19,437 nucleotides of DNA from Planctomycetaceae bacterium (GTDB lineage Bacteria > Planctomycetota > Planctomycetia > Pirellulales > Thermoguttaceae). The notes under the pieces were generated by a model. That model was not told the DNA's origin and made no database searches. It saw nothing but the letters and a program-made list of their open reading frames with translations. Both the position numbers and the translations under genes were made by a program. Numbering within the stretch: position 1 is the first letter of the stretch; each line of letters opens with the position of its first letter. This document shows positions 1 through 7,666 of this stretch, in pieces. The stretch covers positions 1 to 19,437 of the forward strand of contig JAITDV010000386.1 in the NCBI GenBank assembly GCA_031282385.1, in the 5' to 3' direction.

Positions 1-1095
1 AACATGACCGTCAACCGGATTGGCAACATGTGTTTCTGCACCTGATAAAAACGAAACCGGAAATTGTCCTGATTGACCAAGAAAAAGATAATCATGAAAA
101 CCGGAATTTGTTACGTTGTTAATTTCTTTGTGATGTGATGTTTGATTTGGCGAGTTAGCAGGAATGAGGTTAGTAATTGAAGGCGGCAATTTTCCGTTGT
201 CCAATATTTTTGTAACGATAAATTGCGGATTATCATTGGGAGCAAAAATATGTTCTGATGACGGAATCAACTCTTGCCATCCGAACCGCGTCAAGTCAAT
301 CTCTTCAGGCGAAGTTTGTATTGACGGATCGGAGAGTTGTGCATAAACGTCAACATTTTTATTTAGTTGTTGTACTTTTTGCATTACAACCAATTGCGTA
401 ACTTTACCAATAAAATAATTTATTGCCGGATAAATTATTACAGCAATCGAAATCCCAATAACTGCTGAAATTATCAATTGACGTAATATACTTTTTTTAG
501 CAGGCGGTTGTTTATCTGATGTGTATTGTTTTGATCGGCGGCGATTTATACGAACAGGCGTAACAATATTATCGTTACAATTATTATTGCCCGTAATCGC
601 ATCGTCAAAACCAACCCGCACAAGATTTCCGTCGGCAGAATTGTTATCAGATGTGTTTATGGATTCGGAGTCGCAGATATTATTTTTTTCCAGCGAATCA
701 AAACACGCAATAGTTAGCGGCAACTGCGGATTCGGATTAAATTGTGCGATAAGATTTTGCGGTTGAATATCTGTTTCAATTGGAGAATTTTTTTCGGTGA
801 TAATTGTTTGAGAGTTGGATTCGGTAATTGGAAAAAGATGTATGTTGTCTGTGAATTTGTCGTTTTGTGTTGTTGTCCAGATGTTGTCGCAAGTACGCCG
901 TGTCAAGTCAGACGGCGGATCAACAGTTTCAAGTAAAATATCAAGAGGCGAAATTTGTTTTTGTAATTTTGCAAGCTCTCCCCGCAATTTAGGTTGTCTT
1001 GCCAATTCCCGTTCTACTTCCGCAACTTCGTCCTCATCCAACACATTCATCAAATAACCCAACAACAGTTCTTGTTCCACCACAATATCACCCAT
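1..1095 (-). CDS. Anti-sigma-factor-type membrane protein, 3' end beyond left edge (partial)
   Basis: The minus strand is open without a stop from an ATG at 1093-1095 to the window edge (365 codons). A GAGG motif five bases before the ATG supports the start. The N-terminus (ELLLGYLMNVLDEDEVAEVE, then RELARQPKLRGELAKL) matches the helical 'LL-YL-x-LxxEExxxVExxLxxxPxLRxxL' pattern of planctomycete anti-sigma proteins. A long Asn/Thr-rich linker with little predicted structure follows. One membrane segment lies at about residues 204-226 (LIISAVIGISIAVIIYPAIN), preceded by a basic RINRRRSK patch, so the N-terminus should be cytoplasmic and the following part external. The external part (about residues 230-365) ends mid-domain. 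No zinc-finger HxxxCxxC motif is visible. No sigma factor gene lies upstream within the window, so the partner is unknown. The family call is by pattern only; the membrane topology is more certain than the function. Confidence 0.6.
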   Translation of the reverse strand, partial: MGDIVVEQELLLGYLMNVLDEDEVAEVERELARQPKLRGELAKLQKQISPLDILLETVDPPSDLTRRTCDNIWTTTQNDKFTDNIHLFPITESNSQTIITEKNSPIETDIQPQNLIAQFNPNPQLPLTIACFDSLEKNNICDSESINTSDNNSADGNLVRVGFDDAITGNNNCNDNIVTPVRINRRRSKQYTSDKQPPAKKSILRQLIISAVIGISIAVIIYPAINYFIGKVTQLVVMQKVQQLNKNVDVYAQLSDPSIQTSPEEIDLTRFGWQELIPSSEHIFAPNDNPQFIVTKILDNGKLPPSITNLIPANSPNQTSHHKEINNVTNSGFHDYLFLGQSGQFPVSFLSGAETHVANPVDGHV

Positions 1096-1422
1096 CCAAA
1101 CCTCAATATATAAACCTTATTTCAAATAAATTTTACGTACTAACCACCCGCTTTAGAAATTCGGCAAATCAATAACATCAATAACAACTATAAACTCGTA
1201 CAGTTTAAAATATCAAAATAAACCTACTCAAAAATGCAATACATTCTACGTATAAACCAGTTACTTGGTTGACAAAAATTACAGCCATCTTTGAACAAAA
1301 TATCAGACCGCGAACCAAAGGCTACAGAGTATATCAAATTCCAAAAGATCGGTAAATAGGGAAAATCAGTCATCAGTGTCTCAATTTTAAGCTAAGCTAA
1401 TAAAATCGTTTTTGACACAATA

Positions 1423-1451
1423 ACGCAGCAATTTGTAGTACGAATAGTATA
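1423..1451 (-). repeat. Stray end of the dispersed hairpin repeat
   Basis: The stretch at 1430-1451 differs at only two positions from the outer end of the full copy at 11920-11941 (AATTTATAGTACGAACAGTA type), with CGCAGC-like sequence before it as in that copy. The central hairpin is absent, so this looks like a truncated copy or a solo end. Confidence 0.5.
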
Positions 1452-1598
1452 TTTGCCAATATTATTTATTACGTACAAAACTTGAAAGTACAACTATTAT
1501 TGAGACGTCAAATAATAAATCGTTACAGAAAAAATATTACTCTAATGATTTCACTTGTTCAGTAAATTTTGTGAATAATCCTTTTTTGTCATCTTTAT

Positions 1599-1692
1599 AC
1601 TGTTCGTACTATAAAATTACGGGATTAAAGAGCGAAGCCTACTTTCCGACAGGTAAGCAGGCGACGGCAAATGAAATTAAAGTGTGAACAGT
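1599..1692 (+). repeat. Dispersed hairpin repeat, copy 1 (full)
   Basis: It starts ACTGTTCGTACTATAAAATT and ends AAAGTGTGAACAGT, giving inverted ACTGTTC ends. The central hairpin is GCCTACTT / AAGCAGGC around TCCGACAGGT, with one A-C mismatch in the stem. It lies in the gap between the anti-sigma-type gene and rpmB. Confidence 0.85.
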
Positions 1693-2051
1693 TTAAAAAC
1701 TCATTTTGTAACCATTCAGTCTTGTATGTTTTTAACATACTTTAGAATTTCTCTTGACGGGTGAATTTAATTTTTTTATTATTTGCTGTTGCAGAAACTT
1801 ATTAACTTGCTTAAATTTCTTTAAAAACGTAAATAAGTACAAGGCAGGACTACTCTCCATTGTAACCGAGAAATTTCACATTACACCACAAAAAATTCAC
1901 CTTTTTCGTTACAAAAAAGTTTTTTTGAAGTAAAAAGAGTATAAACCTTTTCCACAACTCGAATATAAAACTTACACAATCCAAATAATATGAAAAATAA
2001 AAGATTGGTAATTGTTGAATCTTGTGAGCAGTTAGAAAAAAGGTCTAGTGT

Positions 2052-2372
2052 TTATTTTTTGACTTTTTTATTACTTTTCCGTTTTAATGGTTTTGATGTA
2101 GTTGTGTCAAGTTCATGTATTAGTCTGAAAGGTGTGTTTTTGACCTGTTTCCGAACTGCGCCGGAACGAATACATTGAACGCAAACTCTTACCGTTTTAG
2201 TCTCTCCGCTAGGGAGTGTTGTTTTAACATTCTGTAGATTCGGCAAGAATTGACGGCGTGTAATTCCAGTTATTTTCGTACCAACTCCGCCAAGATATTT
2301 CGCCTTACCACGAGTCTCAACACTATTTCCAATAATACGCCCCTTGCCGCAAATTTCACAAACTCTGGACAT
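2052..2372 (-). CDS. rpmB: Large ribosomal subunit protein bL28
   Basis: Structural protein of the 50S subunit. The start is typical of bL28 (MSRVCEICGKGRIIGNSVE, then GKAKYLGG). Two CxxC pairs (C5/C8 and CVQC at about residues 63-66) mark the zinc-binding form of the protein. The central FLPNLQ motif and the RVCVQCIRSGAV segment also fit the family. At 106 residues it is longer than the usual 60-80. The extra length is a Lys-rich tail (residues about 80-106, ending KRKSNKKVKK). AAGGATAA just before the ATG is a good ribosome binding site. The gene is not grouped with other ribosomal protein genes here. A decayed reading frame lies immediately upstream on the same strand. Confidence 0.93.
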   Translation of the reverse strand: MSRVCEICGKGRIIGNSVETRGKAKYLGGVGTKITGITRRQFLPNLQNVKTTLPSGETKTVRVCVQCIRSGAVRKQVKNTPFRLIHELDTTTSKPLKRKSNKKVKK

Positions 2373-2375
2373 GAT

Positions 2376-2670
2376 TTATCCTTATCTGATTTTCTAAAAT
2401 ACTGTAATTTCCAAACTAAAGTAAAACCTATAAACATTGCCAAGCCCGACGCCGCTGACCAAAAACAAATTCATCTGCCCAGCTTTGTCTCCAACCCGAT
2501 AGTTCCCAACCACCTTTGGAGGCGTAATAAGGTAACGCAAAAAGCATATTTGACAAGTGGGGGGGAACTCAAACTCGTAATAATTCCCCTTGACATAGAT
2601 TGAGAATTTTCACATAATCCGCAACCGACGCCTCAAACTCACAGGAAATAACAGACAAATCTCTCTTATA
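2376..2670 (-). pseudogene. Decayed reading frame of unknown function upstream of rpmB
   Basis: One minus-strand frame from 2670 down reads protein-like but carries stops: TGA at 2569-2571, TAG at 2428-2430 and TAG at 2416-2418. Between them it reads ...VADYVKILNLCQGELLRV, then PPHLSNMLFALPYYASKGGW and ELSGWRQSWADEFVFGQRRR, then AWQCL, VLL and FGNYSIL. The aromatic and charged composition, and a possible membrane segment after the RRR run, look like a real protein losing its frame rather than random AT-rich sequence. No start codon is visible, and the upstream side is cut by a TAG at 2671-2673, right where a repeat copy begins. I do not recognise the family. The alternative is chance. Confidence 0.35.
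2590..2618 (+). promoter_or_regulatory. Candidate sigma-70-type promoter
   Basis: TTGACA (2590-2595), a 17-base spacer and CATAAT (2613-2618) form a near-consensus housekeeping promoter pointing right, towards the beta-barrel gene at 2868. The leader would be about 245 bases and would include repeat copy 2. It overlaps the decayed frame on the other strand, so it may be fortuitous. Confidence 0.3.
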
Positions 2671-2676
2671 CTAATT

Positions 2677-2774
2677 GCTAATCATACTATAAATTACATA
2701 ACAAAAGAGCGTAAAAACCTGCTTTCCAATAGGTAATAAGACGACGGCAAAGAAAAATTAAAATATGAACGGTT
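2677..2774 (+). repeat. Dispersed hairpin repeat, copy 2 (diverged)
   Basis: It is recognisable by CATACTATAAATTACA, AAGAGCGTAAAAACCTGCTT, CCAATAGGTAAT and ACGACGGCAAAGAAA, ending ATGAACGGTTT. The right arm of the central hairpin has decayed (AATAAGAC), so the stem is weak. It sits between the decayed frame and the plus-strand beta-barrel gene. Confidence 0.7.
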
Positions 2775-2867
2775 TATAATTTACATAAATTTTCAAGCAA
2801 ATAATTCAAAGACACTTTCAGTATTCCAACTTCCGATTCGATTTCGCAAAACGAGCTTAATGTAACT

Positions 2868-4769
2868 TTGGCGTATTACCTTAACAATAAACGGATGTAC
2901 TTCCAACAACCTTCCACTTCTAACTTTTCCAACAATAAAGGCGTCTCCATTGAACGCCGACAGCCGAACTACGCCAAATTTTTCTTAAATAACTCATTAC
3001 TCGGCTCTGAATCTGAATTCGCAACAGGAAAAAATTATTCTCGTTTTCTTTTGCCGCAAATATTTTCGTTACAATTATTCTCTATTGCGTTTTGCTTCTG
3101 CTTGGCTTTTGTAGGGCAAGACAATTTTATTAATTTTCTTAACTTGCCAAATTCGCAAATTTCATTTGCTGATGAAATTGAATACGATGATAAAACATCA
3201 AAAGATTTACTTGCCAATCCGATGGAAAAATATTTTGTTGATGAAAACACAAATCAAATCGAATCATCCGATTTGAATCATAATAAACAAACCCAAATCA
3301 CAAAATCCGCAGGTTTCGCTGATCGCACAATTCCGATTCCTATTCCGATTACAAACACCGCCATAAAAAAACAAAATAAACAACCAAACAGAATAAAACT
3401 AACATCTGCCATTGATGACCAAAATCAAAATAACTCTGCCCCTAATAATACAAACAATATTGATTCGTCCAATGAGTACGTTGATCCATTCAACGCCCAA
3501 GCTCCGCCGAGCTTATTGCCAAACTCACAACCAACAGAACCAAATTACAATCACAACGATCTTAATAATTTCAATAACTACAACTACACTGACAACAACC
3601 AAAATAACATTGGATTTTACCAGCCCCAAACACCGCAATCTTACTACCAACCTCAAGATTACACTCTTCCCAATTTTCCCTATCCAATTCAACCCGAACA
3701 ATTGCAACAATATTATTCTCAATATTATCCACAATACTATCCTCAATATTCACCGCAGTATTCACCTCAATATTATCCATATTTTTATGGTATGTATTCG
3801 CCGTTTGGTTATGGTCAAAGTTATAATCCGTACAATTTTTATGCGCAAGAAAATTTTTATAATAATTCTCCAGATTCAGAACGTGGTTCTATGCCTCAAC
3901 CAAATTCGACACGGCGTGAAGAGTTATTTGAATCAGAAGCGTCGCGGGATTTGGAACGTATTGCACGGCGTGAAGCAGCAGAGGCGGCAAGATTGGAAGC
4001 AGAATGGAGTCCCAAACCGCCGCAGCCAATTCTTTATCCACTGCTGACTAAAATATGGGCTTGCGTTACAACTCTCAGTCCATTCAACACTCCAACAGGA
4101 CCTGACCGCGGTGTAGGAATGCCGTTGCGAAATGGTAGTTGGTTGGATCGACCATATTATTTCGGCGCCTTTATCGGCAAGATAAGCGGTTCGGAGTTGG
4201 TATCGAATATGATTGAGCAGAATAGCGGGGCAAACGGAGGATTAGTTCTCGGTTACAATATGAACGAATACTGGGGGCTTGAAAGTCGTTTACATTTTGC
4301 GTCAATTGACATAAAAGAAACCGCAAACGGCGCAGTACAATACGCATTATGGTATGCCGCAAAAAATCCAGGCATGACAGTTTATGTGCCGGGTTTGACA
4401 ACAAGAAGTAATCAACTTACAGTAATTGATATAAGTGTACATTATTATCCTTTGGGCAATGCAAGATTTCGTCCGTATTTTAAGTATGGACTTGGGTATG
4501 CGCGTGAGTCGTTCTATGATACGTTCGGTCAGAAACGAACAGCGGAAACACTGGCAATGCCGTTTGGTTTTGGGTTACGATATTGGTGGAATAAGCAATT
4601 TGCGATTCACGCAGATATTGTTGACAATATAATTTTTTCACATGATATTGTTAAAACACAAGGCAACTGGTCTTTCTGTATCGGCTTGACTTATTCATTC
4701 GGAAACAACAATAAACGCCGACCAATAGTACATTGGCCATACACCCCAAGCAGCGGTTCAAGAAGATAA
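2868..4769 (+). CDS. Tyr/Gln/Pro/Asn-rich protein with C-terminal outer-membrane beta-barrel domain
   Basis: A 633-residue protein from a TTG start at 2868; an in-frame ATG at 2895 (residue 10) is equally possible. Neither has a good ribosome binding site. A strong hydrophobic stretch at about residues 59-84 (FLLPQIFSLQLFSIAFCFCL) may be a late signal sequence or membrane anchor. A low-complexity region of about 270 residues follows, rich in Asn, Gln, Pro and Tyr, including YYPQ-type tetrapeptide repeats (about 281-304). A charged helical stretch (about 350-378, REELFESEASRDLERIARRE) comes next. The last 200 residues (from about 428, YYFGAFIGKI) show alternating aromatic/hydrophobic strands and end in WSFCIGLTYSFG. 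That resembles an OmpA-like eight-stranded barrel, with a final strand carrying aromatic residues. The protein is likely in the outer membrane or cell envelope; what it binds is unknown. It stands alone, in the opposite orientation to its neighbours. Confidence 0.75.
   Translation: MAYYLNNKRMYFQQPSTSNFSNNKGVSIERRQPNYAKFFLNNSLLGSESEFATGKNYSRFLLPQIFSLQLFSIAFCFCLAFVGQDNFINFLNLPNSQISFADEIEYDDKTSKDLLANPMEKYFVDENTNQIESSDLNHNKQTQITKSAGFADRTIPIPIPITNTAIKKQNKQPNRIKLTSAIDDQNQNNSAPNNTNNIDSSNEYVDPFNAQAPPSLLPNSQPTEPNYNHNDLNNFNNYNYTDNNQNNIGFYQPQTPQSYYQPQDYTLPNFPYPIQPEQLQQYYSQYYPQYYPQYSPQYSPQYYPYFYGMYSPFGYGQSYNPYNFYAQENFYNNSPDSERGSMPQPNSTRREELFESEASRDLERIARREAAEAARLEAEWSPKPPQPILYPLLTKIWACVTTLSPFNTPTGPDRGVGMPLRNGSWLDRPYYFGAFIGKISGSELVSNMIEQNSGANGGLVLGYNMNEYWGLESRLHFASIDIKETANGAVQYALWYAAKNPGMTVYVPGLTTRSNQLTVIDISVHYYPLGNARFRPYFKYGLGYARESFYDTFGQKRTAETLAMPFGFGLRYWWNKQFAIHADIVDNIIFSHDIVKTQGNWSFCIGLTYSFGNNNKRRPIVHWPYTPSSGSRR
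3708..3779 (+). repeat. 12-base coding repeat (YYPQ tetrapeptides)
   Basis: About six degenerate units of a 12-base word (TATTATCCACAA type) run in frame within the beta-barrel gene, encoding YYSQ, YYPQ, YYPQ, YSPQ, YSPQ and YYPY. The units differ mostly at third codon positions, so the tract is not a recent exact expansion. Confidence 0.7.
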
Positions 4770-4916
4770 AAGATAACTTCTAAAAACATATTTTCCAAAG
4801 TTTCCTTTATTATCAATATTGGTTTTATTATCGATGTTAATTTTATCTATATTTTTCACAAAAATTGACCTGTTAAATTATTTACTTTATTTTTATTTCA
4901 ATTATTTTTGATCTTT

Positions 4917-5517
4917 TTAAGGATTTTTTTGCACGTACCGTATTGTCCCGTCTCCGCTCAATATGTACATTGCCCAAAAATACGGATGTGTCCAAACCGG
5001 TATTTTTCTTTACGTTCTTGTTGTAAAAATTCACGTTGTGCTTGTGCTAATGCATCTGTTGCCGGTTTACCGTTGGCGATATGTTTCATCGTTCCATTAA
5101 TTACCAACGGCCCGTTTGGTCATAAACGTCCCAAATACTTGTAACAACTGCTCCGGCACCGCCTTGTAACAATGCCCGTTGAATACCGAACAAATCATCA
5201 CTCGGCAACGGCGATTTCTCAGACAAACCCGAATAACATGTACTCAGCACAATCAAATCTTTCTTTATTGATGCGTAAAATAATTCACCTGCCGTTATAA
5301 TATCATCACCTTCATCATCGTTTGTTTTTCGCAACATAAAGTAACTGTCAAGCGGTTTTTTTGCATCGTTCATTCCGTGAGTTCCAATTAAAAGGAATCA
5401 TGGTTCTGCCAACGTATTACTTACAGAATCTTTTGTTACCTGATTTTCAGCAAGAATCGAAACCCGCTCGCCGAATGTCTTTTTCACATTTTCCAAGTCT
5501 TTTTTCACACTCATCAT
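4917..5517 (-). pseudogene. CHAT-domain protease remnant (broken by one stop and two frameshifts)
   Basis: CHAT domains are caspase-like cysteine peptidases. Piecing frames together from ATG ATG at 5512-5517 gives the family's order: KKDLENVKKTFGERVSILAE, the His motif LIGTHG, the Cys motif DLIVLSTCYSGL, then GIQRALLQGGAGAVVTSIWD, then NGTMKHIANGKPATDALAQA and a terminal HPYFWAMYILSGDG. The expected catalytic His (THG) and Cys (STCYSG) are both present. The frame is broken by a TGA at 5398-5400 just before the THG motif. A shift near 5115-5125 follows YDQTG, and another near 4990-5000 precedes the WTHPYFWAMY end. The usual N-terminal TPR or other partner region is missing. The first 71 bases overlap another frame (see the RHS remnant). 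Sequencing error could explain single lesions but hardly all three. Confidence 0.75.
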
Positions 5518-6305
5518 ACTTTATCTTCGACCAGATTTCGAAGCCCCGATTTGTCATGATCATATTTTCCAATGCAGATTGCGCATTTCTAAGAGCCGCG
5601 TCAAGATATTTTGTTACAAATTGATCAGTCAAAAAAAGTTATTCCATCCGCCAGAGTTGCCGCAATATTCATTGATGTGCAGGTTACAGAAGTTTGTCCA
5701 ATCTCTGCAATAAATGTCAACAAAAGAGCGTTTTGCGCCGCTTCCATTCCCGCATCGCGGGCTTCTGGACTTAAACCATGTAACTTGCGTAGTGTAAAAC
5801 TTACTTGTTCAATATTTGTTCGCTCACCAACTACACATTTATCCTGACAAGCTCCTGGATCTGTAAGACCTAAAAAGTCATGGTACGAAACAAACAAATT
5901 TCTAGTATAACGATATAAATTTATATCTCTACTCCTAAACTCAATCGGATACTCGCTTACCCATTTACCAACCTCCGAATCATACCAACGATTTATATTC
6001 CATTGCAAACCGTTTACTTTATCGGTTAATTTTCCAGTGTAGGCAAAATATGTTGAAGCGTTATTTTTCGTTACAGAAATTAATTTTCCGCCTTTTGAAA
6101 TATCCACAAGATCAACACTTATAGGTTGCAACCAATTTACGCCTGTATTAAATACTTCTATCAACAATAAATTTTTATTTGAACCTCGTCGAACAATACG
6201 ATCTCTTTTCTCAAAATCAAATATCATATCGTATGAAGATTCACTATGTGCTTTATGTCCGTCTGATTCACATGTGCAACGAAACACAATTGGCACATGA
6301 CCCAA
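5447..6305 (-). pseudogene. DUF1559-fragment / RHS-core chimera, frameshifted
   Basis: The frame opens three bases after the rlmN stop (TTG at 6303-6305). Residues 1-75 (VPIVFRC, then SNKNLLLIEVFNTGVNWLQP) resemble the C-terminal part of planctomycete DUF1559 pilin-like proteins ('SNTILLVEVANSGINWMEP' pattern). Residues about 88-148 are an RHS-repeat-associated core: YTGKLTDKVNGLQWNINRWY, EVGKWVSEYP, DINLYRYTRN, then YHDFLGL. It is degraded from the usual 'SEDPIGF...DPLGL'. About 75 residues follow, in the place where RHS toxin domains normally sit; no toxin family is recognised. The frame stops at 5625. Dropping one base from the seven-A run at 5631-5637 restores a second frame (FLTDQFVTKYLDAALRNAQS, then YDECEKRLGKCEKDIRRAGF) ending at 5447. 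The missing RHS bulk and the chimeric N-terminus make this a gene remnant. Confidence 0.7.
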
Positions 6306-6308
6306 TTG

Positions 6309-7355
6309 TTACTGAATAGTTACATTTTTTGTTGCGTTTCGTCGTAGTTGTCCGCAAGCGGCGTTTATTTTGTCGCCTTTACGCATTCGTATTTTGACTT
6401 GTAAGCCGCCGGATTTTAGTTGATTGACAAATTGTTCTATAACTTGTTTTGAAGGCGTTTTTAATTCTGAGTCTTTAATTGGATTAAGTGGAATAATATT
6501 TACAATTGCCGTCTTGCCCGACAACAAATTAACCAATTCGATTGCATGTTCAGGACGATCATTTACACCTTCAATCAGAGTATATTCAAATGTTATTCTT
6601 CGTCCGGTTTGTTTGAAATAGTAATCTGCGGCGTTGAGGATTTCTTGAATGTTGTGTATTTTGTTTTCTGGAATTATTGATGAGCGTATTTTATTATTCG
6701 GTGCGTGCAAGGAGATTGCGAGTTTGTATCCTTTGCCGCCTTCTTTTACATAATCTGCAAGCCGAATTATACCTGCCGGAATTCCAACTGTAGAAATTGT
6801 TACACGCCGAATACTCAAATCTAAACCGTCCACCGAAGTTACCTCATCCAAAGCATAAAGCAACGAATGTAAATTCAACAATGGTTCGCCGATTCCCATT
6901 ACTACAATATGAGTGAGACGTTCTTCGGATGGAAGTAATATATTGAGGCGAAGTATTTGTTCGAGAATTTCGCCGCGAGTAAGATTACGGACAAATCCAT
7001 TCATGCCGCTTGCACAAAAAACGCAACGCATTGCGCAACCGACTTGTGTACTTATACAAGCTGTTCGATGCCCGCGATCATCCCGCAACAAAACACACTC
7101 AACCCGCTCGCCATCCAACCACTCTATCAATAACTTTTCCGTAAAATCATCAGAAATTTCATGAAGTAATTCCTTGCCGTGAAACACTGAACCAAAACGT
7201 TCAATAAGACTCAAACGAAATTCGCGTGATAAATCCGTCATCAAATTAAAATCTGATACTTTGCGCGAAAATATCCAACGCCGAATCTGATTTGCCCGAA
7301 ATAACGGTACGCCGAAAATCGAAGCTAACATCGACTTGTCATATTCAAGAATCAT
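6309..7355 (-). CDS. rlmN: Dual-specificity 23S rRNA/tRNA adenine-C2 methyltransferase RlmN
   Basis: Radical SAM enzyme that methylates C2 of A2503 in 23S rRNA and A37 of some tRNAs in the cytoplasm. The start is placed at the ATG at 7353-7355, because GGAG lies nine bases before it (7365-7368). A GTG start eight codons upstream has no such site. The protein is 348 residues, normal for the family. The [4Fe-4S]-binding CxxxCxxC is CAMRCVFC (about residues 107-114), and the Cys in TACIS seven residues before it matches the second catalytic Cys of the E. coli enzyme. GIGEPLLN is the SAM-binding GxGEP-type motif. INAACGQLR near the end carries the Cys that receives the methyl group. All key residues appear intact. 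Decayed RHS/CHAT sequence lies directly downstream on the same strand. Confidence 0.96.
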   Translation of the reverse strand: MILEYDKSMLASIFGVPLFRANQIRRWIFSRKVSDFNLMTDLSREFRLSLIERFGSVFHGKELLHEISDDFTEKLLIEWLDGERVECVLLRDDRGHRTACISTQVGCAMRCVFCASGMNGFVRNLTRGEILEQILRLNILLPSEERLTHIVVMGIGEPLLNLHSLLYALDEVTSVDGLDLSIRRVTISTVGIPAGIIRLADYVKEGGKGYKLAISLHAPNNKIRSSIIPENKIHNIQEILNAADYYFKQTGRRITFEYTLIEGVNDRPEHAIELVNLLSGKTAIVNIIPLNPIKDSELKTPSKQVIEQFVNQLKSGGLQVKIRMRKGDKINAACGQLRRNATKNVTIQ

Positions 7356-7364
7356 AAAATTAAT

Positions 7365-7368
7365 CTCC
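7365..7368 (-). promoter_or_regulatory. Ribosome binding site of rlmN
   Basis: GGAG on the minus strand, nine bases before the ATG at 7353-7355. It decides the rlmN start in favour of this ATG over the GTG at 7377-7379. Confidence 0.6.
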
Positions 7369-7472
7369 AAACAATACACAATAACATAACCTGTAAATAA
7401 ATTTTTTTGATTGTTTCATTGTGTTTTATTCGATTTTTATTTTTATATTTTGTGTTATTATGCCCGTGATAT

Positions 7473-7569
7473 ACTGTTCATACTATAAATTGCCTGACTC
7501 AAGAGCGTAAAAGCCTGCTTTCCGATGGGTGAGCTGGCTGTGGTGAAGGAAATTTAAAGTGTGAACAGT
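7473..7569 (+). repeat. Dispersed hairpin repeat, copy 3 (full)
   Basis: It runs from ACTGTTCATACTATAAATTG to AAAGTGTGAACAGT, with intact inverted ends. The central hairpin is GCCTGCTT / GAGCTGGC around TCCGATGGGT (one T-T mismatch and one wobble pair). It lies in the gap between panD and rlmN. Confidence 0.85.
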
Positions 7570-7666
7570 TTAAATATCGCTCGGTAAAAACAAATTATAG
7601 CTTTTGAGTCTTCTGATTCTTACTGGTTTCACGGAAATTCAGTATTTTCATTTGAATAGTTATGTT

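Larger units (their letters stand above)
1096..2051. other. Long intergenic region
   Basis: About 950 bases between two minus-strand genes with no convincing coding frame. Short frames reading into the rpmB antisense strand have no family resemblance and no ribosome binding site. The region contains a stray end of the dispersed repeat at about 1423-1451 and a full copy at 1599-1692. Otherwise it is AT-rich with many homopolymer A and T tracts. It presumably includes the promoter of the anti-sigma-type gene, but no convincing -35/-10 pair was found. Confidence 0.6.

Noticed and set aside
2250..2603. A 117-residue plus-strand frame
   Set aside because: It runs antisense through the start of rpmB and the decayed minus-strand frame. 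The minus-strand readings look far more protein-like.
3412..4047. A 211-residue plus-strand frame rich in Ile and Thr
   Set aside because: It is the +1 shadow of the Asn/Gln/Tyr-rich part of the beta-barrel gene. Low-complexity AAT/CAA/TAT codons leave other frames open. No family resemblance and no ribosome binding site.
5101..5373. CHAT C-terminal piece as an independent gene starting MNDAKKPLDSYF
   Set aside because: That ATG falls right after the catalytic THG motif, inside the domain. The domain continues upstream past a TGA and downstream in other frames, so it is part of a broken gene.
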